The position numbers and the translations under genes are program-made. From Notospermus geniculatus (Eukaryota > Nemertea > Pilidiophora > Heteronemertea > Lineidae), in contig NMRB01000566.1 of NCBI GenBank assembly GCA_002633025.1, positions 37,378 to 101,377 of the forward strand: 64,000 nt of DNA. Direction: 5' to 3'. Shown here piece after piece: positions 22,785 to 35,300 of the stretch. How positions within the stretch are numbered: position 1 is the first letter of the stretch; the number at the start of each line of letters is the position of its first letter. The notes beneath the pieces are model-generated. The model worked only from the letters and a program-made list of their open reading frames with translations. It was not told the DNA's origin and made no database searches.

Positions 22785-25203
22785 GCGGATGTGACGTCAT
22801 CGAATCTCCAACAGCGGAACCGGATATAGTAACATTCAACATAGGTGGCACCAAATTTCAAACTTCCCGTGGTTCCCTCCTTGCGCTGCCCCACACGAGG
22901 CTGGTCGACCTTGACATGTATAAGACACTAAAGTACCCACAGATCAAAGGGGCCTATTGGTTCGACAGAAACCCTGCAGTCTTCGCCGCCATCTTGGATT
23001 GCCTGCGAAATGGCTCCCTTCACGTCCCGGATGGGATCTGCACGTCAGCGTTCTTACAAGAGATACGATTCTGGAAGATTCCAAGGGCGTGCATCGCGTC
23101 TTGTTGTCTAAGCAAAGTTGCTGCGTGTAGATCTGACAGACAAGCAGCTGAGGTATGCAGTCCACTCATACGATGACCACTTGCAGCAGTGACGAAGGGA
23201 GCGAGCACTGAGAACCTGATATTGCTCAACTGCAGCGGGACCTCATGAACCGCTGCCTCCTAGCTGTACAAGACGACGCTCCTTCAATCAGTCGGTGCTG
23301 TATGAAAGTCTTGGATGTGATTTCGCAGTACATGTATGTGCGTCAGGCAGCGCAACCCCGCTTTTCTAGGGTATTGCGGCATCAATCTGGTGTGTGACTG
23401 ACGGTCTAACGTCACCCCAAACTCGCAAAACGTTTTCTTCCTATTATCTAGGTTGTCAGGAAAGAAATGGATGATGACGACCCGGATAAGTTCGCCAAAC
23501 AGTTGCCATTACTAAAGGGAATACGCAAGCTTCAGATGCAATCATGGCTGTTCTTAGAATACCCGAATTACTCAAAAACAGCTTTGGTGAGTGCATGACG
23601 TGGATCAAGAGGATGTGGGTATTGTATTGTATTTTTTTCCATCAGGGCCGAAGCCGAAGCATTGTTGACCCCAGTAGGCCTAAGTATAGAAGAGGCCAAG
23701 GCCTCAAGTTAAGCCTAGGTCACAAATGCACCGGGCCCCGTACGATTTTCCTCACCCAGCGGCTTGCGGCGGATTTTAGAGACTGAAACTCGGATATAAG
23801 ATGAATCATGCCGAAATCGCCTCAACAGATAGGCGGAAAGTAGGCTGGATCAAACAGGGCACCGTAGAAATTGACCAAAATGTCTGTTTTTACTCGCCGT
23901 ACGGGCCCCGGAGTGGATATGTGACTGGGGCTTTACTCACGTTCCTCACTTGGATGGTGTCGATTGGCCGGTGTGACAGGGATCGAAGTCCCCCTGAAGT
24001 CCGGTTTTATTGTTCAACGAGGGATCAGGATGGCTATAGAGACCATGGCCATTCGAACACATACATACAATAGCAGATTCAACAAATTTCAAGACCACAT
24101 TTGCTTCCATTTCGTGCAACAATCGTCTTAACCAGCGGTCCAGGAATATTGCCGTTGCCATGCGTTCATAACCAAATACTCCCTTCTTTCAGGCCTGGGC
24201 TGTCTTCTACAACGTCGTCTTAATTTCATCCATCGTTCTTCAAGGCCTAGAAACGTGCGCTGTGTTCCAGGAGAGTATCCCAATTGACAACAGCACACTC
24301 GAAGCAAGCGACACGGTCAGGACTGTCACCACCCCTGCTGCCTCCTCCGCTGAGTGTCCCAACAAGACTGTAAAACGCAATCTCAAAGAATATAGACCAA
24401 TGATTTACTTTTTCTATATAAATATCACAATGATATCGTTTTTCATCGTGGAGCTGTTCCTTCGTTTCCTGGCCGCCCCGTCCAAGAAACCTTTTATCTC
24501 CTCACTTTACAACGTCATTGACTTCTTCACCAATATACTACTGACTGTCATGTTGGTCGTACACAACAAATGCGAAAAGTCGGAACATCCCGCGTGCACC
24601 TACATCAAATATATCGCTGGAATCTGTAAAGTCATGCGAGTCATACGGATTATGAAACTCTCGCGTTGTTTTGCGGGATTAAAAGTGTTGTTGCTGGTGT
24701 TCCGGCGTTCTTTTTACGAGTTACTGACACTGATGTCGTTCCTCCTCGTCGGGATGCTGATGTACTCAACAATGATGTACTACGCAGAGCTCCACAGCGG
24801 GCATGGAACCTTCCCTAACGTCCCGCTTGCCTATTGGTGGAGCTTGGTCACTATGACAACTGTCGGCTACGGGGACTACTATCCCAAAACTTTGCCAGGA
24901 TACATGATCGCCATTCTGTGTGCCATAAGTGGTATAATAGTAACAGGCCTAGCTATTCCCATTCTTGGCAACAACTTTGCTAAGTATTACGACCTTGTTG
25001 CCAGTTGCAAGTCCAAGTCCTCAACAACGGACACAGAGCATAGTGACACATCCGACGACGAACCGCTCCAAGAGACCCCTACCGTCACGAATGGGCATGT
25101 GCCAACACCTTATAAACTTAATCAAACTGTGTGGTATTGCAAAACTGACGACACGAGCTTCAATGACATGTTGACGGCGACAAATGGAGCAGGTCTTCAT
25201 TGA
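22785..25203 (+). CDS. Shaw (Kv3)-like voltage-gated potassium channel subunit, 5' end missing
   Basis: Three exons are visible: 22785-23152 (T1), 23452-23586 (linker) and 24193-25203 (S1 to stop); at least 504 aa. The first exon opens in phase 1 after ...tttaag and has no in-frame ATG before the T1 core VTFNIGGTKFQTSRGSLL, so an upstream exon is missing. T1 carries the zinc motif H-x5-C-x20-CC (HVPDGIC ... SCC) of non-Shaker Kv channels. S2 holds FFIVELFLRF, S3 NVIDFF, S4 KVMRVIRIMKLSRCF, the pore TMTTVGYGDYYPKT, and S6 LAIPILGNNFAKYYDL. NNFxxYY after S6 is typical of Shaw/Kv3. Odd: S4 lacks R1 (Gly in its place) and has Lys for R2; the PVP gate motif is AIP and is followed by a glycine. It should form tetrameric K+ channels in the plasma membrane, perhaps as a modulatory subunit. 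Confidence 0.9.
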
Positions 25204-25534
25204 CGGAAGAGAGAACATCGTCAGTTTTTTCTTCGTGTCATCCGCAGGCAAATCGGCCGGCGTTTCTCACGAACATCCGGGCTTCTATCACCCACAGCCT
25301 CGCTTTGGAATGTTCATAGTGGATGGGCGGTTGTATCTGGGGGAAACGGGATGGACAACCTTTGCTGATACTGCTGTCCCGGACCGATTACATACGCTAC
25401 GTGAAAGTAGAGCAACGATGTTAAAATTCCTTTGAAGTACCGTATAGGAAGTTGATTAATCTCTCAAGGGGTAGCGGTGAATGGGGTACGTTTCCGTTGA
25501 AGCCATCCAACTGTTTTATGTAATGGTGCATGTA

Positions 25535-25540
25535 AATAAA
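25535..25540 (+). terminator. polyadenylation signal (Kv gene)
   Basis: AATAAA about 335 bases after the Kv stop codon, the first one seen. Confidence 0.5.
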
Positions 25541-25629
25541 CTTTACAAGTGTTTTAGACACGCCGTGTGACTCTTTCATTTGCTTATATGGTATTCCGAA
25601 GAGCTTCAATGAGGAAGTGGAATAACGTT

Positions 25630-25735
25630 TTAGCCCTCCAGGGCGGCGCTGCGAGCATGTCGCGTCACGACGACCTGAACAGCGCCTCCAAGTTGCAGTA
25701 GTTCTGCACGTTCCCCAACTTTAGGGTGGGGCGAC
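25630..25735. mobile_element. fragment of 'GGCGCTGCGAGC' MITE
   Basis: AGCCCTCCAGGGCGGCGCTG then CGAGCATGTCGCGTCACGAC, ending AGTTCTGCACGTTCCCC, matches both ends of the 17626-17808 element with most of the interior deleted. Confidence 0.55.
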
Positions 25736-25767
25736 TAGGCCAACAACACTATAACGGAGCAGAGCTG

Positions 25768-25872
25768 GACCCATGTTCCGAAGCCGTCGAAAGGTTAACG
25801 ATGTCGTTATGCTACGTATTTTTCCAGTTTTAACCACATCGTTAACCTAACGACGGCTTCGGGAACATGAGC
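25768..25872. mobile_element. foldback MITE
   Basis: CATGTTCCGAAGCCGTCG plus AGGTTAACGATGT on the left pairs with ACATCGTTAACCT and CGACGGCTTCGGGAACATG on the right; a 35-base AT-rich loop separates them. Confidence 0.7.
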
Positions 25873-26385
25873 CCAGGATCGTTTATGAAACGATGGCTTG
25901 AAATCAACGGACGATCGACTGAAGTCCGCTAGATGGCGACCATCGCGGCTTCGGCAAATACCACAGCAGGTTCAGCAGCCTTTTCGCGTTACCATCCCGT
26001 TACCATGGCAAAGAAGGGGAGAAGGTTCCCATTGAGGTAACGTGAAATAAGGATGGCAGGTTGATTTGGAATAATCTATGACTATGAAACGACGTGTTGT
26101 CGTTACATCATGAAATCTGAGGAGATCTCAAAAACGACGCTGAGCAACCAAGGCAACCAATGTAATATTTAGTGGTTTGGTATTTCCCGCCAACTCCAGG
26201 GGGCGCCACTGAGAAAGATAACGCTGATGCTGCCCCATAAACCGTATTGAGGATTGGTTGTGTGTTACCTGGGATGCGGCAGAGAGTGCCTATTTACCGC
26301 CTATTGATTCAAACAAAGTACCTAGGAAATCGGTCAGATGTGGCGAGGTTGCAGCGGCAGAAGGAGATACAGATACAGAGGAGAG

Positions 26386-29300
26386 ATGGGAGGGACTGCA
26401 TCCAAGGCGGATCGTGCGGCGGACATTTTCAACGCACTTGTCGGACACGAGGATATATCTTGTTTAAAAGGAGAAGATGTCTTTGGATATGAGAACCTAG
26501 TGTTTGAAGGAGGTGGAGCGAAGGGGGTTGCTTATTGTGGAGCTGTCAGGGTAAGAATTTATCAACCTTTCTGGTTCCTAGTATAGACGTTTCTTCACAT
26601 GATGTCACATTTCCGTGACGGCATGGCGCCACCATATTGACGTCAAAATGTCAAGCGACGTCACGGCATGAACACAGCGTCAACACACAGATCCTGACGT
26701 CAAAATGCCATGACGTGATACGTCAAAATTTCATGACGTCGTCGCCGACCATTTGACGGCCAACATGGCCGATTTTTGCTGTCGCGTGACCATGTTTACG
26801 TCAGTGACGAACCTCTATAGCAGAACCTCTGACAGCAGTTTCAAGGACTTTTCTGTGATATTACAGGAGCCACTAAAGGGATTGCATCTGAACCAATGAC
26901 CTGCGTTTTGTGTTACACCTGGGAGGGATCTTCCAAACAAAGGGTCATGGGCAATGACATAATATTCCTTTGACCCTGAATCCTTTCCATAAATTTACAA
27001 AAAGTGCTTGAAACTCTGCTGCACAGACTATTCTGTAGAATCTTCTGTTTTTCTAACAATTTTCACTTATTGGGTCATATGAATAAAGACTAGCAAATGC
27101 TTTTACTTCAGATTTGTACAGCATTGCCCAGTGCATTTGTATTGCAAAATTCAAGCAAAAGCATTTACTTGTATTTATTCATATGAGCCATTGTGTGAAC
27201 TTTTATATTGGGGAATCTTTAATCCTGATCGTGTCGGTAATCTGGTATTTCCCGGCCTTGGCTTGGATGTGCGTATGTCTAATCCCGTCATGGTAGTTTA
27301 TGGCAACGCGTCAAAGTTTGGTGGTCGGGAACGATCTACAACACACTCAGTCGACTCGTTGTGTTTCGGTTAATTAAATGCCTTGAAGGGGCCAATAGAA
27401 ACGACCCCCCGTTCAAACGGCCAAACGAATAAGTCACAGTTGACTGCAGTTCTTGAATTCCTTTAATGATATTTAATGGGGAAATATTCTTTCCAACATT
27501 CAGTTAGCCACTGTTTTATTGGAAGGGTCTATAGACCTCTCTCCGCTTATTTTTCCAATATTTTTGCGGACCTTCTGAAACCCCTTGCCTATATCATGGG
27601 GTCTGCATTATGTGGCTGTCGTTCCTCCCGCCTTGCCTGTTCCCCCGGGGCCTGTTCCTCGCAAGTCGACCCAAGGACCAAAGAAGAAGTAGCGGCAGAA
27701 ATTTTCAGGAACGCATTGGGTGACTGGCTCGGCGATATCGAGGACCTAAAGGGGGTCGACTTCGGGTACGAGAATTTGTGTTTCGAAGGAGGAGGAATGA
27801 AAGGTGGCTCTCATCCGGGTGGCCTCAAGGTATTGTATGGTTATCGTTTTGTCATCATAAAGTGCATAGAACGATATGAGATCAGAAAACGAGCTTATTC
27901 GCCTTGATTTTTTTCCAAAAGTCGCAGTGTGGAGAATTCCAATGTCCTCCAAGGTTAGGCCTATCCCTCGTAGACTGGGAACACTCGGACGACGTAAAAA
28001 GCCACAACATGCAGAAACAAATTGTTATTGGCAGGAGATTCAATTGGTGAATTTTGTCATCTCCACAAACTGACGGTTTTCATGTCCGTTGAGTGCATAT
28101 GGGGAAGGAACTCGGTGCAGCCAGTAGGATTGGTGCTCGTCGAGCAGTTTGTGATGCGAAAATGCGATAATTATCGCAAATTAGAGCTGGCTAAACACAA
28201 CTGATAGAAGTCAAGTGTATTTTAATTCGGGGTATACTCAGGTCCAGTAGGATTGGCCCGCGGGAGGAGGGTGTGAAGCGACTAAATAGAAAGAGAAAGT
28301 GGTTGTACCATAAATTAGAGTCGGCTGACGACATCTGATAGAGGTCGAGTGTAGTTCATTTGGCATGTTAATGACTTAATGCCAATCGATTAAGTTATCA
28401 CTTATACTAGTAGATCTAAACATGAATGGTCTTCATGAGTGTTTGGGTATTGCACTGAGCTGGATATACAGTCGGATGTGACATATACAAATATTATAAG
28501 ACAGCAAAACCCCACCAGGAATTCCACTGGCAAGAACCCGCATAAACTTGTGAAATCAATCATTCAGCGTTTGTCGAAATCGAAAGTCCAAGGAATGGAA
28601 GTCCTCAACACAGCCCCTGTGAGCGGCTGTGCCTTTTTTCGACGTCTCGTCCGTGTTGCACGGCGTCAAGGACGTCGTGACGCGACGTCATTACGTTGCT
28701 TTTGCTCTGTTTTTGACGCTCGCAGCGCCGCCCTATCGGGAAAAAAAGTTATGCGGGTTCCCCATTGCTATACAAACGGATTACCCACCCTGAGCAAGCA
28801 AAACTGCTCTATCTCGACTTGTCCACCAGCAATTTCTGGAAATTATTCTTGTTGTTGGAAAAGGAAAAGGTTACGGTAATATGATATAAGATATGAGGAA
28901 TTAGGTGAATAAAAAAATAGCCAAGGAGAATACGCAGAGCGTTTACCTTGATGCATTATTGATGGTATGGGCAATAAAAAGCACATGTTGGTGATGGCAG
29001 TCAGTGTGATTGTAGTCAGAGTAACCAAGGAGATAAGCGGGTATCTCATCGAAAGGGAACCTGATCTTCCTTGTAAAAATGTTCTGCATTATATTTTTCC
29101 CAAATCTTTTCATCAGAGTCGGGTCAGGTTTGTTGTTGGTTAAGCCACAGCAGCACTCCAGGCGATATGGCAACTGACCGCCAGTGACCTTCTCGCCGGC
29201 CACCGCTGACTATTTTTTTTTATCGCTTTTGGGATGGGCCATCGTTGGTGAGCGTTCCGCGCATCGCTGTCCAGCGTACACCTGGCGTCAACAGCCAATT

Positions 29301-32300
29301 TTCCTCGGTGGCGATCAGATCGCTTGCGATATCGCCTGGTGTGCTGCTGGTAACTGACCTACGCCATAACTTAATATAAACTGACCAGAAGACATCAACA
29401 AATTGGTATTCTTATCCAAGGTTCTCTCGGAAAAGAAGGCTGTCCAACGTAAAACAACATCGTTTTCCAATAGGCGACCTTTCATACATGTTAGCTGTTA
29501 AAATGATATACTGAGTCAGACATTATACTTCTAACTCAAGATATAGATCTTCCTCTGTGGGGAGCTAATACCCGAGATTCTCGTGGGTGAAATGGCCTGC
29601 GGATGTTCAATATTCCTGCCTACTTGTTGAAATTATCTCCGACCTTGATACTTGATGTCAGAGAACTAATGGAGTTTGAGGCATGGCTGACTCGGCACGA
29701 CATGGATATCAGAACACCACGTGATTATTGGCTTTCAGGAAGCTTGCACACACAGAGAATGACAGTCATTACAAAAGTTTATGACCACTTTTCAATTTTT
29801 TTGGCTTTTCTGTCAGTGCCCTGCATTACATTGAATGATTACATAACATTTCGGACGGTGGTCCATAGCATCAGAACAGTGCTCTGAGCCCATTTGGGTA
29901 CAGGATTTTGCACAGGCAGGTCTTTTATGGCATCATGCATCACGTGATGACGTGTCTTTCATCATGGCCTCCCCACTTCGTTGATGCTGTAGCTATGTTT
30001 ATGGATGTATTTCACGGACACTGCGCTACAGCGGCTCACAATATGTCAATAAAGTAGCTACACAATGTTTGATTAGCAAAGTCACCTCTCTTATGCTCAT
30101 GATGAAGAGGCACTTCAACTTGTTCGCCAAGTAGACGTTCTTCTCTGAGTGTGTCGGTCTGTGGTGGAACACGGCTCGTTCTGATGAATGTCACGAACAG
30201 ATAATTTAATCTGTGGTCATACGGGCGTTTATAACAGCATCATTCGGCTGCTGAAGCCGTTAATTATGCAGACATGTTGGTGAGCACGTCACATGAAGAC
30301 GACGGGCATGGACATGATCGTTTTTCAGTGTGGCCGTGTGCCAGTGTGACATAAGACGCAACTTGGCAACGACACACAAAGAAACAGTGTTCCAAACAAT
30401 GGGAATCACAAAAAAATGGCCGCACTGAAAAACGTTACACCTCGGCTTGGGAGGTTGGGGTAGCGAAAGTTCTAAAACCCTTTGCATGGCTTTCTTACGA
30501 AAGCAGATTTCAGTTCACTGACAACAACCTTGATTTTGACCAAAGTCTTGCCTTTTTTACTGGTTCACTGATCACAATAATGCACCCCACAGGCAACCGG
30601 AAAATTGCTGACCGACCACTGAGATGCTTTTTTCTACACGTTGGCAAAATCGTGTGAGCGGGACAAGCAAACGCTTCTTGTGGTTCACTTTGTTTACCTC
30701 CGCAGGCGTCAAGATTGGATCATTACTTTCCCACAGAATGTATCAATAAGCTAGTATCATCCAGTTTGCACCTAGGCTATATCAACTGCAGATCTGGACT
30801 GAAAACCTACAACCTTCGCCTCAGCATACCTCTTTGCAGCCACAGAAAGCATCTATCACGAACTCGGAGGTACCATGTGAACGTTCTACTGAGTATTGAG
30901 CCGAAAGGCTTACCGCCATCCTCCCATAGCAGGGTTTACGTCGCTTCGCTTCATCCACAATACTTTGCGTGCGAGCTAGTACGTATGAGGAGGAGCGGGA
31001 CCGAAGCCCTGCTATCGGAGGATATCGCCAATAAGTATCGATATCATTGTTAATCCGAGTTAGGGGAAACTGTCAAATCCAATTGGAGTGTTCTTCCATC
31101 ACATCAAGTTCTAACCCATACTTTACAACTTTTTCTTTCCAGGCTCTTGAAGAAATAGGCATTCTGAAGAATTTCAAAAGGTTTGCGGGGACCAGCGTTG
31201 GTTCTTTGACTGCTATGATCGTAGCGTTGGGAGGCAACTCGGTGGACGGACTAGCAGAGGCACTTTATGATTTCCAACACCTTCTAGAAGGTAAGATACA
31301 TCGGTAAGGTAGCGTTCGTTATGCGGTCACGGTATCGCAATTTTCTATTGCTATTAATGTCCGCGATAGGGCTCGCATGGCACTCACAAACACCACTTCC
31401 GATCTCGCAGACACCAATTTCCGTGTGTACTGCCAGCTATTGTGGTTGGTTCGAAGTTGATGATCGAACTGCGAAATGCCATGCAGGAATTCGGCTCAAC
31501 ATTACGGAGTTTTCGCAACGCCCCCGAAACGCCAACGCGAACGCCAGTCCCATTGTTCGCCATGCCACGAAGAGTGCAGCGAACAAAATGATAGACGTTC
31601 GCGTTGGCGTTTCGGGGGCTTTGCGAAAACTCTCTATCTAAAATCCAGTAGGTTTATGTTTTAATTAAATTATAGGCTAATTATAATGTATGAATGAGTT
31701 TCTATTCCCTTCAGATTCCAGTCGACTGGCGTTACTTGTGAATATATTCCGTAATTACGGATGGCATAATGGAGACAGAATACTGAAACATCTGTACGAC
31801 AGAGTCGAGGAGCTTTGTGGGAACAGAGAGCTGACATTTGAAGGTGTAAGTGTCGCTGGAGTCGCCTGGTATCAGCTAGGCCTACTGTCACTTCCTCCTC
31901 TGTAGGCTAACTAGAGGTTAGCCTCGGTTTCGGCTGAGTCTGCATTTCTACTTCAACAAATCAACAATTATATTACATCACATTATCGTTGCCGCATAAA
32001 CGGAAAAAAACGGATGAATGTAATGTACGTTGTCTGCAACATACTTTTAATGCTGCTGTGTCAAGTATATAAAACAGTATCATAGGAAATAGCAAGTTAG
32101 ATATTAGGATAACACCGCAAAATAGTGGTATTTGTGTGAGTTAATTTATGAGGGTGTTTGAGGAAAAAAGTCAAGTGATCATGTGAATGTTGTGTTTTAG
32201 GCGACTACGAGGCAGCTGCAGGCATCGATTCTCGGCGTGTAGTGCGGTTTGCTTAGAAAACCCAATATTTGAAGAGATGCGGGATGGTCACCAATTAGAA

Positions 32301-35300
32301 ATACAATGTAAATGATCAATATTGGAATGTTGATTCGTTGACGACTCATATTACCACTATGACTGCCACCTCCTGTGCCTCGCACTTTAACAAACGAATT
32401 TCGATTCTTTTTGTTCAAAAACTTCGCTGCCAACATCCAAACTCGAATATCTCTCAGTTTTGGGCGTCACTGATGACCTTGACAGACACACACAGCCCCT
32501 TTCCATGATCGTGTGATTTCATGTGAAGTGTTCCAAAAGGGACACCTCGCCAATCTTGCCATGAATGGGGGACTTTACTGCCGTCCGTTAGAGGTCGCCT
32601 GTCAGCGGTCCACGAACGTCACAACATTTGACGTCACAGACGTAAGTCTTTACGTCGGCTCCTCATTATCGACGACGTCATGTCATGTGACGACAAACTT
32701 CATGACGTCCTAGGCCCGCTGGTGGTGGCCTCTAGCGGAATCTGAGGCCAAAATAAAAACTTTCGTTGTTCTATTTTCTTTTTCAGCTATATAAAATGAG
32801 GGGAGTCGAACTGTGTGTTGTCGTGACCAACCTGAGCACCTGCTGTGCCGAGTATTTCCATCCAAAGACGACACCTGACTTCCCAATAGCTCTTGCTGTG
32901 AGGATGTCAATATCAATACCAGGTATGAAAAAAAAACCCGAGAGATCGCCCCCCCCCCCCCGCCTTTGGTGGCAGGCGGTAAACTAGGAACCTTCACACG
33001 GGAAATGTTATCGGCAATGTCTCTGAGTTTTTGATATTATATTGTATTAAGCAAGAATATTGTTAGTTTAAACACATTTTATTTCAGAAATGAAAAGGGA
33101 TTAAACAAAAGTTTAATAACTTACAGAGTTCTCTCCCTGTATACAAATAAATTGAACAGAAAAGAAAATATGGATAAACTAACAAATAGATAAGCAAATC
33201 TACAGCAGGTGGCAAAGTGGATAGAGTGAGAAAGGGTGAGATGGGAGGTCCCTTTGTCCGTTCATCATGTAGACTTCGATGTAATTGTGAATAAATAATG
33301 CCCGTAGGAGGTAGTATTATTAAAGGAGCCAATAAATCAGAATGACCGTATTATTAAATTATTCTTCAGTATGAGATATAGAATATTGTTTACATTGTGT
33401 CAGTCATTATATCTGAGGTCAGCATGTTCATTATCTGATGTCTGATACATGTAGGCCTGCCTTCGATAGTAGACGGAACCAGGATATCGTGATCCACAGA
33501 CTAACATCTTGACAATTATGTTCCAAATTGATTAGGTCATGATATGATTAGTTTTATGATTAGGCCTACTGCATGAAAGAGAAAGTGGGTTTTACGATAA
33601 ATATCACATGAATAAATTTACTCTAATTGGTGAAACGATAAGGAATATCTGGTGGCCTAAAAAACATCAAGTACATGTACATGTATTAGGGAGTTTAAGA
33701 AATCAAACGATAAACGTTAACTTTACGACAACGTTATTTGTCATGCTGCGGATTCACCAGATTATACTCTAACCTCTTAGATGTAAAACCAGTTCCAAAT
33801 ATTCCAGTCAAGGCCTAGGACCTCCCACTATTTATGATCTTGTTGAGGGTATTGTGTTTTGGGCAGTGATCACCAGGTCGTGACAACCTCAGTTCGCCAT
33901 GTAATAGTGTGAGTTGATGACCACTGATGTAATGCGTGCCACCATATCCTGCACCCCATTGTGTGTCATTGGTAATTGTACAGCTTGGTGATGTAAGATG
34001 TGCCATCAAGGTCACAACTGTGGTCAGTTTCTTCAAATTTCTTGCATCAGGAACCCCATTTTCCTATAAAAGAGCCACGTCAACCCAAACAATATGTCTT
34101 GAATGAGCAAGCAGAAGTTCATGACTTGGCCAACACAATATCTGGCCAATCAGAGAGCAATGCATGTTCCCTTCTCACTGCATAATAATTGGAGGCGGTC
34201 TTGAACCAAGTTAATGAACCGGTCTTACATCTAAGAGGTTAGAGTATATTGCATTTTCGGTACAAAAAATAACGTTGTCGTAAAGTTAACGTTTATCGTT
34301 TGATTTCTTAAACTCTCTATTCTCTTTTGATTTAATTTTTTTCTGCAAGTCTCACTCGTGATCGCGTTTTCCTTTTTCAGTTTTGTTCAGGCCTCTTATA
34401 AAATATGATTCTATCCGACAAGACAGACAAGTCTACGTCGATGGGGGTATAGTGGACAATTATCCACTCCGTGTGTTTGATGGTAAGGATTTTCTTAAAA
34501 TGTTGCAGTAGGCCCGCATCAGTCGATGCCCCGGGACGGACGTCTGAACGAACGGATGTTGGGATCTCAAATGATGAGATGAGTTTTTCTATTGTGGCAT
34601 CTTGCAAGGTCGCAACATGAACTTATAGGGGCCTTATGGTGATTTGTGGTACACGTATTATATTCGAAGGGTCTCAAAAGCTACCGGTATACTCAGGGAA
34701 GGGGGCAATGAGTCGAATGATCACCATTGACGACGAATCAAACAGCTCGTTTCCGTGGATCTCAGTAACGCCATCTATATGGCTATTAGGATTCCAACAC
34801 CAGCAAGCTCTGAGCGGATTTTCTTTCACGTCTATACCGCTCCACTAAACTCTATCCAATGTTCATTTTGTTTCAATTCCTTTCCAAGGTTGGTTTCTGA
34901 GTATGAAGAAGGAACACAGCTTTTTCCATATGATAGGGAGCAAGGAGCCGAGGTTTGGAACGGCCAACGAGAAGACATTGGGAATGCTGGTGGTACGTCA
35001 ACGCAACAAACCAAAATATTTACAGTTCTGGAAATAAATATTATTAGACCACATCTGTAATTTCTACTCCTTTCCGTTTACATAAGTCCAACAAGAGCAC
35101 TCATTCGCCCTGTTATGCCACTTTGTATCGTTCCAGTATACATGTACTGACTTATTAAAACACGAATTCGGTCGTAATTATGAGATCAATATCCGTAATA
35201 ACTGCTGTTCGCATAATTCTGGCCTGATTAGAAACGATGTTTAAGCGGACAGCCGTCTACCATGTCTACACACAAATGTCGGCACTTTATGTCTTTCCCA

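Noticed and set aside
27596-27829. Exon 1b as the start of a separate, second patatin gene
   Set aside because: No second copy of the catalytic GTSVG or DGG exons lies between it and exon 2; an alternative first exon or relic is simpler.
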